From Bilophila sp964369665 (GTDB taxonomy: Bacteria > Desulfobacterota > Desulfovibrionia > Desulfovibrionales > Desulfovibrionaceae), in contig CAYJFS010000002.1 in the NCBI GenBank assembly GCA_964369665.1, forward strand, positions 186,001-250,000: a DNA stretch of 64,000 bases, written 5' to 3'. Below are positions 34,932 to 44,027 of this stretch, piece by piece. Position 1 is the stretch's first letter. Every line of letters starts with the position of its first letter. Position numbers and translations under genes: made by a program. Below the pieces are notes generated by a model that was not told where the DNA came from, did not search any database, and saw only the letters and a list, made by a program, of their open reading frames with translations.

Positions 34932-35609
34932 TTATTCATCTCCTGTAATCATAAAAGGAAAAAGTATAAGGCTAACAGCAAGAAAAATGGCATCAAATGC
35001 TAGAGTAATTTTTATCCACGATGTATTCTCTGTTAAGGGTTCAACTAAAAGTCCATTGGTACAGATCTGAATACCTGCAAACAGTAAAGGTATAGATAAT
35101 GGAAATAAAATTATTGAAAGTATAGATTCTCCTGCTGTTTGTTTTTGTGAGAGTCCGCCTATAAGTGATCCAAGGATTGTAAGTCCTATATCGATAAGAA
35201 TGATGATAAGTAGAGCATGTTTCCAAAGTGGACCAATTGTTTGTGTAAGAAAAATAAGTGTTGCAGGAAGAAAAATACACTGTGTTAAAATAATGATGGA
35301 TAGTCCAGCAAGCATTTTACCAAAAAAGATAGCTTGGACTGGTTTTGGCATAAGTAAAAGAGCTGTTAGTGGTGAGTTTGTTGTTTCTAATTCATAAAGC
35401 ATGTTAAAAGTAAGAACTTGGCAAAAAATTGATGCTAGCCAAAAAATTGTTGCAGCTGTTTGTGGTGTTATTATTTCATCTGCATTTTTTGATAAACTAA
35501 AAATGAAAATAAGAAGTAATCCCAGCAACAGTGCTTGAAGAATACCAGAACTTTGAGAAAAGACAATTTTAAGATCTTTAGATGCTATACATATAGATGT
35601 TTTTAGCAT
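34932..35609 (-). CDS. ccmB: heme exporter protein CcmB
   Basis: The 225-residue protein has six hydrophobic segments and the family stretches FWLASIFCQVLTFNMLYELE and LLLMPKPVQAIFFGKML. It is the permease partner of CcmA in the ABC complex that uses ATP to release holo-CcmE. It overlaps the ccmA end by 7 nt. Confidence 0.94.
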   Translation of the reverse strand: MLKTSICIASKDLKIVFSQSSGILQALLLGLLLIFIFSLSKNADEIITPQTAATIFWLASIFCQVLTFNMLYELETTNSPLTALLLMPKPVQAIFFGKMLAGLSIIILTQCIFLPATLIFLTQTIGPLWKHALLIIILIDIGLTILGSLIGGLSQKQTAGESILSIILFPLSIPLLFAGIQICTNGLLVEPLTENTSWIKITLAFDAIFLAVSLILFPFMITGDE

Positions 35610-36268
35610 GGAATAATACTTTCATTAAGGTAATGATATTTATAATCAGTTACTGTGCCATAATATTCAATTTTTTTATTGTTAAGTTTAATAATTTTTT
35701 CTGCTTTAGGAAAGTCTTGCATAATATTATGGGTAACCCAAACAATACTGGATCCAGCTTCTTTGGCTTGGAGTATTTCTTTATGAAGTAGTGTAATAGA
35801 GTGTCCATCTAAACCTGTACTAGGTTCATCAAGTAAAATAAGTTGAGGTTTAAGGAGTAGTATTCTAGCAAAATTAAGACGTTGGGCCATTCCACGAGAA
35901 AAAGTTCCTGTACGTTCATAAGCAAATTGTAGTAAGTTTACACGTTCAAGAATTTTTTTGAGGTCTTTTTTTATTATAGGCATTTGATGTATTGAGGCCC
36001 AAAATTTAAGATTTTCTATGGCAGATAGTTGAGGATAGATACATGTTGCATGTCCTAAATAACCTATTTTACCAGCTTTACATGTAGAAGTAATAGTCCC
36101 TGCTGTTGGCTTTATAAGGGATGCCATGATTTTTAGGAGAGTACTTTTCCCTGAGCCATTGTTACCAGTTAGAAGTAATATTGTTCCAGGAGATATGTTG
36201 CATGAGACATCTTTTAATACAGTACGTAAACCATATGTTTTATTGACTCCTGAAAGTTGAAGTAACAT
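35603..36268 (-). CDS. ccmA: cytochrome c biogenesis ATP-binding protein CcmA
   Basis: The 221-residue ABC ATPase has Walker A GNNGSGKST (35-43), signature FSRGMAQRLNFARILL near 123-138, Walker B LILLDEPSTGLD and the H-loop in VTHNI. It powers release of holo-CcmE with CcmB and CcmC. Its start overlaps the ccmF stop by 1 nt (TAATG). Confidence 0.96.
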   Translation of the reverse strand: MLLQLSGVNKTYGLRTVLKDVSCNISPGTILLLTGNNGSGKSTLLKIMASLIKPTAGTITSTCKAGKIGYLGHATCIYPQLSAIENLKFWASIHQMPIIKKDLKKILERVNLLQFAYERTGTFSRGMAQRLNFARILLLKPQLILLDEPSTGLDGHSITLLHKEILQAKEAGSSIVWVTHNIMQDFPKAEKIIKLNNKKIEYYGTVTDYKYHYLNESIIPC

Positions 36269-38256
36269 TAAACATTTTTCCTACGGTAGCATATAATACC
36301 TATAATTGGGCATATACTCATGAGTGCACCTCCGATCCAAATCCAGTTTACTAGTGGCGTGGAGCTTAGTTTGAATAGTGCTTTATTTTGTCGATCTACA
36401 GCAAGTAAAGATGCGTAAAATTCGTTACCTAAAGAGGCAATTGTATCTGCTTCAGCAAACTGCATTTGTCCCCACTTTTTATACATACGACGTTGTGGAG
36501 CAACGATACCAATCTTTTCTCCATTATGCTTAACTTCAAGAACACCTTCAATAAAGATATAATCTGAAGCTGTGCCTTCATTAAGTTTTATGAGTGTGAC
36601 GTCAAAATCATCAACTTTTAGTGTTTCACCTTCTTTAAGAATATGCTCAACATCTATTTTGTATGGTCCTGAAAATGCAATACCTAATGAGATAAGTGCA
36701 ACCCCTAAATGTATACCATATGAAGTAAGTGTTGTTTTGTTTTTTTTGGTTTGCTTATCTATCATTAATAGAAGTAGACTTATGAATATAGCTATAGAAG
36801 ATGCTGCACCTAAAATAGCTGTTGGTAATCGGTACCCAGAAGCATACATGATGATAGCAGATATACATAGAGTCATAAGGACAAGTATAAAAATTTTCAT
36901 GTTTTTAATGCCACCCGACCACCCAATCCATGGACATAATGCAAGAATACCCATGAGAGATCCAAAAAGTGGAAGGCATGTTCGATTATAAAAACCTGAT
37001 GTAAGTCCTATAGCTCCACTAGACTCTTGTTCCATAGCATTTAAATTTTGTACAGTAGGATGCCCAAGGATAGATGTGTTCCACCATGCAGAAATGACTG
37101 GCCACATAGTTGCAAGAACAATTAGAGTAGCTAGCGCAAGAAGTAGCCATGCAGTGAGAATAAGAAAGCCCTCACGGCTATCAATGCCAGAGAGTTCTTT
37201 TTTTTCATATGATTTCGAGAGTAAAGAGACACGAATACAAACTAATGTTGATAATAAAATAAATATTAACAGAGGTGTACCAACGCCTCCTGTGCCAAAA
37301 GCATGTACAGATTGTATAATTCCACTACGGACAATATATGTTGCAAAAAAAGTAGATAGAGCCGTGATTGCCATAAGAAAAACATTAACAGCATGGAGTT
37401 TATTTCGTTGTGTTTGAATAATAATTGTGTGTAATGCTGCTGTAGATATGAGCCATGGAATAAGCGATGCATTTTCTACAGGATCCCATGCCCAGTAGCC
37501 ACCCCAACCAAGCTCCATATAAGCCCACCATCCACCAAGAACAATTCCAGCAGTAAGAAATGCCCATGCTATAAGAATAAATGAACGTGTTAATATAGTC
37601 CAGTTTATTTCTATATGGTTATGTGGGCTCATTGTCTGTGCAAGTGCAAGACAACTAGGGATTATAAATCCAGCATAACCCAGAAAAAGGAGTGGTGGAT
37701 GAAAAATCATTCCAGGGTTTTGTAAAAGAGGATTAAGACCATTACCGTCAGGTGGTTTTACATTAAGCATGATGAAGGGATTATTCCATGTTATCAAAAG
37801 AAAACTGAAGAATGCCATCGTACCTAAATAAAAGAACCAAAACCATAATTTTGTTTCTGGAGGTAATGCTTTATAGGCTGAAGTGCTTTGAAAGATACAT
37901 CCAAAGATAGCTATTGAAAGTGCCCAAAAAAGCATTGAGCCTGCTTGGCCTGCCCAGAGTGCTGTGATGCGATAAAATAAAGGTAAGAAAATATCTGTAT
38001 AGTTTGCTACATATTGAAGGGAAAAATCATATGTTATAAAGGCATATAGTAAAATAATAGTCGCAATGACTAGGCATAAGGTGAGTAGTATATTAAGAGA
38101 AGATACAATTTTTACAATGAAGTTTATATTATGTTTTCTTAATATAAGAGCATCATTTGTTGAGTGCTGTGGCCATATATTTTTTATTGATATAGTGAGA
38201 GCACATAATGAAACACACATTGTAATGATAAGTAATGTAAAAGCAAAAGAATACAT
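36268..38256 (-). CDS. ccmF: cytochrome c heme lyase subunit CcmF
   Basis: The 662-residue polytopic protein has the WWD domain MELGWGGYWAWDPVENASLI (about 247-266), GMIFHPPLLFLGYAG upstream and a C-terminal periplasmic region with IAPQRRMY-like sequence (IVAPQRRMYKKWGQ). It ligates heme to apocytochrome. In the absence of a neighbouring ccmG/ccmH it is the only recognisable lyase component here. Confidence 0.97.
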   Translation of the reverse strand: MYSFAFTLLIITMCVSLCALTISIKNIWPQHSTNDALILRKHNINFIVKIVSSLNILLTLCLVIATIILLYAFITYDFSLQYVANYTDIFLPLFYRITALWAGQAGSMLFWALSIAIFGCIFQSTSAYKALPPETKLWFWFFYLGTMAFFSFLLITWNNPFIMLNVKPPDGNGLNPLLQNPGMIFHPPLLFLGYAGFIIPSCLALAQTMSPHNHIEINWTILTRSFILIAWAFLTAGIVLGGWWAYMELGWGGYWAWDPVENASLIPWLISTAALHTIIIQTQRNKLHAVNVFLMAITALSTFFATYIVRSGIIQSVHAFGTGGVGTPLLIFILLSTLVCIRVSLLSKSYEKKELSGIDSREGFLILTAWLLLALATLIVLATMWPVISAWWNTSILGHPTVQNLNAMEQESSGAIGLTSGFYNRTCLPLFGSLMGILALCPWIGWSGGIKNMKIFILVLMTLCISAIIMYASGYRLPTAILGAASSIAIFISLLLLMIDKQTKKNKTTLTSYGIHLGVALISLGIAFSGPYKIDVEHILKEGETLKVDDFDVTLIKLNEGTASDYIFIEGVLEVKHNGEKIGIVAPQRRMYKKWGQMQFAEADTIASLGNEFYASLLAVDRQNKALFKLSSTPLVNWIWIGGALMSICPIIGIICYRRKNV

Positions 38257-38347
38257 GTATTATCCCTGCATTTAAAACTAGTCTTAGCTTATTGTATTGA
38301 TTGTTATATGGATTACTAGTTTTTTATAAATTTGCTGTTTTGATAGT

Positions 38348-38752
38348 TTAGGTTTCCTTTTCGTATCGAGATGGACATTTTGTCATTAAAGTTTTTGCTT
38401 GAAATATGCCGTTAGGGTTTAAACTACCTTCTACAATAACTTCAGAGTTTGGTTGAAAGGTGTCAGGGACTATACCAATGTAATCTACAAAAAATATTTG
38501 TGAAGGGTCACTTCTATCCTTAAGTTTAAAGTGGACAGATCGTCTATCGTCAGAAAAAGTAAAATTTTCTTCAGAAACAACGCCAAAGAGCCGAGCAGCC
38601 TTAAGTTTATCTTTTGGTACAGCTAGAGCTTCATTAACAGTAAGAAAATAGACGCTATCTTCTGAAAAACCTGTGTATATAAGGTATGATATACCTCCTA
38701 TAAAAAGTATAAGCACAATAAAATACATAGATTTGTTAGAAGGTTTATGCAT
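38348..38752 (-). CDS. ccmE: heme chaperone CcmE, Cys-type
   Basis: The 134-residue protein has an N-terminal membrane anchor (about 9-28) and an OB-fold periplasmic domain (ARLFGVVSEENFTF, VHFKLKD, IGIVPDTFQPNSEVIVEG). In most CcmE proteins heme is bound covalently by the His of an HxxxY motif; here the site is C126-P-S-R-Y130 in MTKCPSRYE. This CxxxY form is known from Desulfovibrio and archaeal CcmE. It is the first ccm gene, 91 nt before ccmF. Confidence 0.95.
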   Translation of the reverse strand: MHKPSNKSMYFIVLILFIGGISYLIYTGFSEDSVYFLTVNEALAVPKDKLKAARLFGVVSEENFTFSDDRRSVHFKLKDRSDPSQIFFVDYIGIVPDTFQPNSEVIVEGSLNPNGIFQAKTLMTKCPSRYEKET

Positions 38753-38828
38753 TTGATAGCTCCAATTTTTATTAGAGATATTTTATATGTTATTATTGAT
38801 AAGTTATAGAATTTATAGTGTATAGAAC

Positions 38829-39890
38829 TTATGAAGTCAAATTGTTATGTTTTATATTAGGGGTTTTATTTTGTATTAAAGAGTGTCTTCGCTGTCTTGC
38901 TATTGCACGAAGGTCAGGTGTTTGGTCACTCTCATCAACGATTTCTCTTCCAAGCATAGTTTCTAGAACATCCTCTAATGATACAACACCAGAAAGTCCT
39001 CCATATTCATCAAGAACAATAAAGAGATGTTGGCGTTTTTCTAGAAATTCAAAAAGAAGACGATCAACAGTCTGGCTTTCAAGAACAAATCGAACAGGTT
39101 TCATTATTTCTGAAAGTTTTTTTTCAGTTGCTCCTTGAGTCATACATTTTGCAATTTCATGACGTTGAATAATGCCAATAATATCTTCATTATTTTCACT
39201 ATAAATAGGGATTCTGCTGTAATTCCAAATTTTAGGTTCAGTATATGCTTTAGCAACAGTTGTATCTTCATGTAAAGAAAAAACCATTGTTCTAGGTGTC
39301 ATAATTTCATGAGCATATTTAAGATCAAGACTTAAAATATTTTTGATAACATGTTCTTCATAAGCTTCAATACGTCCAGATTCACGTGATAAACTTGTGA
39401 TAGCACGTATGTCATCTTCTGTGGCTGTTGGTCCGGTTGGTGGGGAGATAAGGCGTGTTAGATATGTAGCAAGTTTAATAAAAGGTTTAAGAATAAAAAT
39501 AAGAATAGTTAGTGGGCGAGCAAAAAGTGTAGCAATAGTGGTTCCATATACAACACCTATTGTCTTTGGGAGGATTTCTCCTAATGTAAGTATAAGGATT
39601 GTAAGGAGTATGGTAAAAAACGTTATTGATGAAGGCAAAAGTATTTTTGATGCTAATGCACCAGCTAATGTTGCTCCTGCAGTATTGGCTATTGTATTAA
39701 GTGTGAGTACAGCAGTAATTGGTTGATCAATATTTTTACGGAGATGGTAAAGAATTTTACCTTTTTTACTACCCTGGTTTTTCAAGTGTTCAATGTAGGT
39801 CCAAGGTACAGAATAAATGGCTGCTTCAAGCATAGAGCATAATGCAGAAATAACGATAACAAGAACTACGGTTACTATAAGGAGCGTCAT
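38829..39890 (-). CDS. CNNM/DUF21-CBS membrane protein (hemolysin-like)
   Basis: The 353-residue protein has a DUF21 membrane domain (about 1-150, four helices, with ICPKTIGV-type segment LGEILPKTIGVVYGT), then a CBS pair (about 195-320, starting EIMTPRTMVFSLHED and with FIVLDEYGGLSGVVSLEDVL). It lacks the long C-terminal CorC_HlyC domain. CNNM proteins move or sense Mg2+ or related cations. It lies 76 nt upstream of ccmE on the same strand and might lead the ccm transcript. Confidence 0.88.
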   Translation of the reverse strand: MTLLIVTVVLVIVISALCSMLEAAIYSVPWTYIEHLKNQGSKKGKILYHLRKNIDQPITAVLTLNTIANTAGATLAGALASKILLPSSITFFTILLTILILTLGEILPKTIGVVYGTTIATLFARPLTILIFILKPFIKLATYLTRLISPPTGPTATEDDIRAITSLSRESGRIEAYEEHVIKNILSLDLKYAHEIMTPRTMVFSLHEDTTVAKAYTEPKIWNYSRIPIYSENNEDIIGIIQRHEIAKCMTQGATEKKLSEIMKPVRFVLESQTVDRLLFEFLEKRQHLFIVLDEYGGLSGVVSLEDVLETMLGREIVDESDQTPDLRAIARQRRHSLIQNKTPNIKHNNLTS

Positions 39891-40651
39891 GGGATAGCTT
39901 AACCAACTGTTAATTTTTATTGTTTTTTACTTTAATGTAAATAAAGTAAGACCTTTACTGTTAATCATAAGATATAGAAAAATATTCTTTAGACTCTTAT
40001 TCATTTGTGTCAAGAGATACTATGGCTATATTTTAATTAATTTTACTATCTTTATTTTTGTAGTTTTTATAGAGAAGTATTTTAAAAAGCTCATCCATAG
40101 ATGAAAATTTAAAGAAAAAAGTTGTAAAAATTTATTAAAAATATATAAAAAGTATGATCAGTACTTGACGAATTTATTGCCCTTAGGTATTAATGCTTTT
40201 CTTATGAATTTAATGTTTTTTAGAACATAACTATAAAATCTATTTTGAGAAAAATAATTTGATAGATATCTAAATTTATTGTTTAGCATGGTGTAGCTGT
40301 TTTGTAGTTTATTTTAGAGAGAAATTTTAAAGAAAGATAGAAGGGTGTAGTTTTTATAGTATAGATTTAAATTGTTTCAACATATTTATTTTTAGTTATA
40401 GACTCATCTACTTATTTCTAGGCATATAGCTTTAGAAATCTAGCCAAAGTTAAATTACCTCTATAAATTTTTCCTTAGTAGTTTTTAGTATGAGATTTAA
40501 TTTTTTATAGAGTGAAGTACTTAAAGGTTTATGTTAGTTAAGATATTAGTCTTTTTTTTGAGTCAAAGGAAATAGTTTAGGTCAAAGTTTTTTATTTATT
40601 TAATCATGACTTTGAACATAGTATTTAAGTATAGTTTATGGAGTTTTGTAG
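39891..40651. other. 761-bp gene-free region before the S10 operon
   Basis: This is the longest gap in the window. It is very AT-rich and stop-rich in every frame that I followed. It must contain the divergent promoters of the CNNM gene and of the rpsJ operon, but no -35/-10 pair with good match and spacing stood out. No terminator, RNA gene or gene remnant was recognised. Confidence 0.5.
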
Positions 40652-40969
40652 ATGACGGCAGTAAGTAGTGATCGTATCCGCATAAAATTGAAAGCTTATG
40701 ATTATCGTATTCTTGATAAGGCTGTTGCAGAAATTGTAGATACAGCTAGGAATACAGGTGCAAGTATTGCTGGGCCAATACCATTACCTACAAATATTCA
40801 TAAGTTTACAGTTAATCGTTCTGTGCATGTTGATAAAAAATCTCGTGAGCAGTTTGAGATGAGAATTCATAAGCGTCTTATGGATATTTTAGAACCTACA
40901 CAACAAACTGTAGATGCACTTGGTAAGCTTAGCCTTCCAGCAGGTGTAGATGTTGAAATTAAGCTTTAG
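40652..40969 (+). CDS. rpsJ: 30S ribosomal protein S10
   Basis: A 105-residue protein of the 30S head, also NusE in antitermination. It has RIRIKLKAYDYRILDKAV, AGPIPLPTNIHKFTVNRSVH and a normal C-terminus. TGGAGT lies 8-9 nt before ATG. It is the first gene of the S10-spc-alpha block; fusA, its usual upstream neighbour, is 16.5 kb away. Confidence 0.98.
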   Translation: MTAVSSDRIRIKLKAYDYRILDKAVAEIVDTARNTGASIAGPIPLPTNIHKFTVNRSVHVDKKSREQFEMRIHKRLMDILEPTQQTVDALGKLSLPAGVDVEIKL

Positions 40970-40982
40970 TTATGAGGATGTT

Positions 40983-41612
40983 ATGTCGAATAAAATGGGT
41001 ATATTAGGTCGCAAGCTTGGAATGACACGTATTTTTTCTGGAGATGGTTCTGTTGTTCCTGTGACAGTTGTTCAAGCTGGTCCATGTGTCGTTACTCAGA
41101 TTAAGACAACAGAAAAAGAAGGTTATAATGCTTTACAGCTTGCATTTAGTTTAGCTAAAGAAAAGCATGTGACTAAAGCTATGAAAGGACATTTTGCTAA
41201 GGCAGGTTCTAGTTTATTTTCTAAAGTTAAAGAAGTTCGCCTAGAAGAAGTTTCAAATCATGAAGTTGGTCAAGTTATTAATACAGATATTTTTTCTATA
41301 GGAGATCTGGTAAAAGTTACTGGTACAAGTATTGGAAAAGGCTATCAAGGCGTTATGCGTCGTTGGAATTTTGCTGGTGCTAAGGATACACATGGATGTG
41401 AGAAGGTGCATCGTTCAGGTGGATCTATAGGAAATAATACACTGCCTGGCCATGTTTTTAAAGGTAAGAAGATGGCAGGTCACTGGGGTTCAGAGCAGGT
41501 AACTATACAGAATTTGTTTATTGTAGACATAAGGCCAGAAGATAATATTCTTTTAGTACAAGGTTCAGTACCTGGACCTAAAAATAGTTTTGTTTTTTTA
41601 CGTAAGCAGTAA
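40983..41612 (+). CDS. rplC: 50S ribosomal protein L3
   Basis: I start this at ATG 40983 (MSNKMGILGRKLGMTRIF, 209 residues) because GAGG lies 4-8 nt before it and homology begins there; the frame is open back into rpsJ. The signature FAGAKDTHGCEKVHRSGGSI and KGKKMAGHWG are present. L3 is an early 50S assembly protein near the peptidyl transferase centre. Confidence 0.97.
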   Translation: MSNKMGILGRKLGMTRIFSGDGSVVPVTVVQAGPCVVTQIKTTEKEGYNALQLAFSLAKEKHVTKAMKGHFAKAGSSLFSKVKEVRLEEVSNHEVGQVINTDIFSIGDLVKVTGTSIGKGYQGVMRRWNFAGAKDTHGCEKVHRSGGSIGNNTLPGHVFKGKKMAGHWGSEQVTIQNLFIVDIRPEDNILLVQGSVPGPKNSFVFLRKQ

Positions 41613-41628
41613 ATTTAGAGGAAAAGCT

Positions 41629-42249
41629 ATGGCTACAGTGAAAATGTATGATCAAAGTAAAAAGGAAGCTGGTGATATTTTGCTAGATTCTAAAATCTTT
41701 GAAGTTCCTGTTCGTCCAGAGCTTCTTCACTTTATCGTAAGATGCCATCTTGCTTCTATACGTTCAGGTACACACTCAACAAAAACAAGGAGTCATGTCT
41801 CTGGTGGTGGAGCAAAACCATGGCGTCAAAAAGGAACTGGTCGTGCACGTGCTGGATCAAATCGTTCTCCAATATGGCGTGGTGGGGCAATAGTTTTTGG
41901 TCCACAGCCTCGAGATTACAGCTTTAAAATTAATAAAAAGATACGTAAGCTTGCACTACGGATGGCTCTTTCTTCCTGTTTTTCAAATAAGAAGATTCTT
42001 GTCCTTAACCAGCTTGATATTCCTGAAGTAAAAACAAAATATGCTGTACAAATCATGAAACAGCTTGATCTTGAGAAGCCTCTTATTGTTATTCCTGAAG
42101 CTATCAAAGAGATTACTTTTTCTATGAGAAATATACCAGGAGTATTATTGATTACGCCTGAACGTTTAAATGTATACGATATATTGAATTGTAGACAGTT
42201 AGTTTTATTAAAACCTGTTATAGAATCTATTGAATCACGTCTGATGTAG
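41629..42249 (+). CDS. rplD: 50S ribosomal protein L4
   Basis: Start at ATG 41629 (MATVKMYDQSKKEAGD), 206 residues, with GAGGAAAAG upstream; the frame is open into the rplC end but without conservation. The long exit-tunnel loop is visible as KTRSHVSGGGAKPWRQKGTG RARAGS, followed by PIWRGGAIVFGPQPRDYSFK. In enterics L4 represses the S10 operon. Confidence 0.97.
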   Translation: MATVKMYDQSKKEAGDILLDSKIFEVPVRPELLHFIVRCHLASIRSGTHSTKTRSHVSGGGAKPWRQKGTGRARAGSNRSPIWRGGAIVFGPQPRDYSFKINKKIRKLALRMALSSCFSNKKILVLNQLDIPEVKTKYAVQIMKQLDLEKPLIVIPEAIKEITFSMRNIPGVLLITPERLNVYDILNCRQLVLLKPVIESIESRLM

Positions 42250-42259
42250 GGAGCATAAT

Positions 42260-42547
42260 ATGGATTATACTCAAATTCTTTTACGTCCAGTTGTAACAGA
42301 AAAAGCAACTATTTTAAGAGATAGTACAAATCATGTTTCTTTTATAGTACATCCTGATGCAAATAAGATTGAGATAAAAAAAGCTGTAGAAAAAATGTTT
42401 AATGTGCGTGTTCTTTCTGTAAATGTTATTATGTACAATGCACGGAAAAGAAAAAAGAATCGTCGTATAGTTCATGTTTCTGGGTGGCGTAAAGCATATG
42501 TAAAACTTGCTATTGGTGAGAAAATAGCATTTTTTGAGGGAGTATAG
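42260..42547 (+). CDS. rplW: 50S ribosomal protein L23
   Basis: A 95-residue protein at the tunnel exit where SRP and trigger factor dock. It shows ILLRPVVTEKATIL, FIVHPDANKIEIKKAVEKMF and VRVLSVNV. It lies 10 nt after rplD. Confidence 0.97.
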   Translation: MDYTQILLRPVVTEKATILRDSTNHVSFIVHPDANKIEIKKAVEKMFNVRVLSVNVIMYNARKRKKNRRIVHVSGWRKAYVKLAIGEKIAFFEGV

Positions 42548-42549
42548 TT

Positions 42550-43380
42550 ATGGCTGTACGTAAGCTAAAGCCAACATCTGCTGGTCGTCGTTTCCAAACA
42601 GTTTCTGATTTTAAGGAGATAACACGTTCAACACCAGAAAAAATGCTTACTGAAGGTCATACAAAAAACTCAGGTCGTAATAACCATGGTCGTATAACTA
42701 GTAGACGTCGTGGTGGTGGTGTAAAACGTAGATATCGTATTATAGATTTTAAGAGAAATAAAGAAGGTATTCCTGCTAAAGTTGCTCATATTGAATATGA
42801 TCCAAATAGAACGGCTTACATAGCTTTGTTACATTATTTTGATGGAGAAAAAAAGTATATACTTGCGCCAGTTAACTTGAAACAAGGTGATATTATAGAA
42901 ACAGGTAAAAATTCGGATATAAAACCTGGAAATGCAATGTCAATGTTAAGTATTCCTGTTGGAACAATAATACATAATATAGAGTTATATCCTGGACGAG
43001 GTGGACAGTTTTGTCGATCCGCAGGGAGTTATGCACAGCTTGTAGCAAAAGAAGATAAGTATGCACTTCTTAGAATGCCTTCAGGGGAAGTCCGTAAAGT
43101 TTTAGTTACATGTAAGGCAACAATTGGTCAGGTTGGGAATGTCCATTATGAGAATATTTCGTTAGGTAAAGCTGGCCGTAATCGTTGGTTAGGACGTCGT
43201 CCTAAAGTTCGTGGTGTTGCCATGAATCCAGTTGATCACCCTCTTGGTGGAGGTGAAGGAAGAAGTTCTGGAGGGCGCCATCCTGTATCTCCATGGGGTG
43301 TACCTACCAAAGGATATAAAACTCGAAATAAGAAAAAGAAATCTTCAAGTTTAATAGTTAAACGTCGTGGTCAAAAATAA
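42550..43380 (+). CDS. rplB: 50S ribosomal protein L2
   Basis: The 276-residue protein contains the peptidyl-transferase-associated signature with NPVDHPLGGGEGRSSGGRHP near 225-244, including the conserved histidine, and the N-terminal KPTSAGRRFQTVSDF. It lies 2 nt after rplW. Confidence 0.98.
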   Translation: MAVRKLKPTSAGRRFQTVSDFKEITRSTPEKMLTEGHTKNSGRNNHGRITSRRRGGGVKRRYRIIDFKRNKEGIPAKVAHIEYDPNRTAYIALLHYFDGEKKYILAPVNLKQGDIIETGKNSDIKPGNAMSMLSIPVGTIIHNIELYPGRGGQFCRSAGSYAQLVAKEDKYALLRMPSGEVRKVLVTCKATIGQVGNVHYENISLGKAGRNRWLGRRPKVRGVAMNPVDHPLGGGEGRSSGGRHPVSPWGVPTKGYKTRNKKKKSSSLIVKRRGQK

Positions 43381-43392
43381 GTAGGAGTGCTT

Positions 43393-43674
43393 ATGCCAAG
43401 ATCTTTAAAGAAGGGACCATTTGTTGATGGTCATCTTATGAAAAAAGTAGATGCAGCAGTTGCAAATAATGATAGACGTGTTTTAAAGACATGGTCAAGA
43501 CGTTCAACTATTTTACCTGAAATGGTCGGATTAACTTTTGCAGTTCATAATGGTAAGAAGTTTCTTCCTGTATTTGTAACTGAAAATATGGTTGGTCATA
43601 AATTAGGTGAGTTTGCTCCTACAAGAACATTTTATGGGCATGCAGCTGACAGAAAAACTAAGGCCAAGAAATGA
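43393..43674 (+). CDS. rpsS: 30S ribosomal protein S19
   Basis: The start is placed at ATG 43393 (MPRSLKKGPFVDGHLMKKV), 93 residues, with GGAG 5 nt upstream; a GTG six bases earlier overlaps that site. The protein contains TWSRRSTILPEMVGLTFAVH and KLGEFAPTRTFYGH. Confidence 0.97.
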   Translation: MPRSLKKGPFVDGHLMKKVDAAVANNDRRVLKTWSRRSTILPEMVGLTFAVHNGKKFLPVFVTENMVGHKLGEFAPTRTFYGHAADRKTKAKK

Positions 43675-44024
43675 TGGTAAAAATTATGGAAGCAAGATCA
43701 AGTGCTAAATATATGCGTGTTTCACCACGTAAGACAAGACTTGTTGCTAAAAATATAATAGGTTTATCTGTGGAATCTGCTATAAATATTTTAACTTTTA
43801 CACCTAATAAACCTGCAGGAATAATCCTTGATGTTGTACGATCAGCAATAGCAAATGCTGAACATAACGTTAAAATGGATATAGATAGGTTGTTTATTAA
43901 AAAGGTTGTTGTGGATGAGGGGCCTACATGGAAACGTTTTATGCCTCGTGCACAAGGTCGTGCAACACATATTCGTAAAAGAACAAGTCATGTTACAGTG
44001 ATAGTTTCAGAGGAACAGGAATAG
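43671..44024 (+). CDS. rplV: 50S ribosomal protein L22
   Basis: An L22 with EARSSAKYMRVSPRKTRLVA near the N-terminus and PRAQGRATHIRKRTSHVTVI near the C-terminus; its loop lines the exit tunnel. The start ATG 43671 overlaps the rpsS stop (ATGA), giving 117 residues. ATG 43674 or ATG 43686 are alternatives, and homology starts only at the latter, so the first five residues are uncertain. Confidence 0.96.
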   Translation: MMVKIMEARSSAKYMRVSPRKTRLVAKNIIGLSVESAINILTFTPNKPAGIILDVVRSAIANAEHNVKMDIDRLFIKKVVVDEGPTWKRFMPRAQGRATHIRKRTSHVTVIVSEEQE

Positions 44025-44027
44025 ATT

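Noticed and set aside
38274..38323. Inverted repeat AAAACTAGT/ACTAGTTTT between ccmE and ccmF as terminator
   Set aside because: The 32-nt loop and lack of a proper T-run make it weak, and ccmE-ccmF co-expression is expected.
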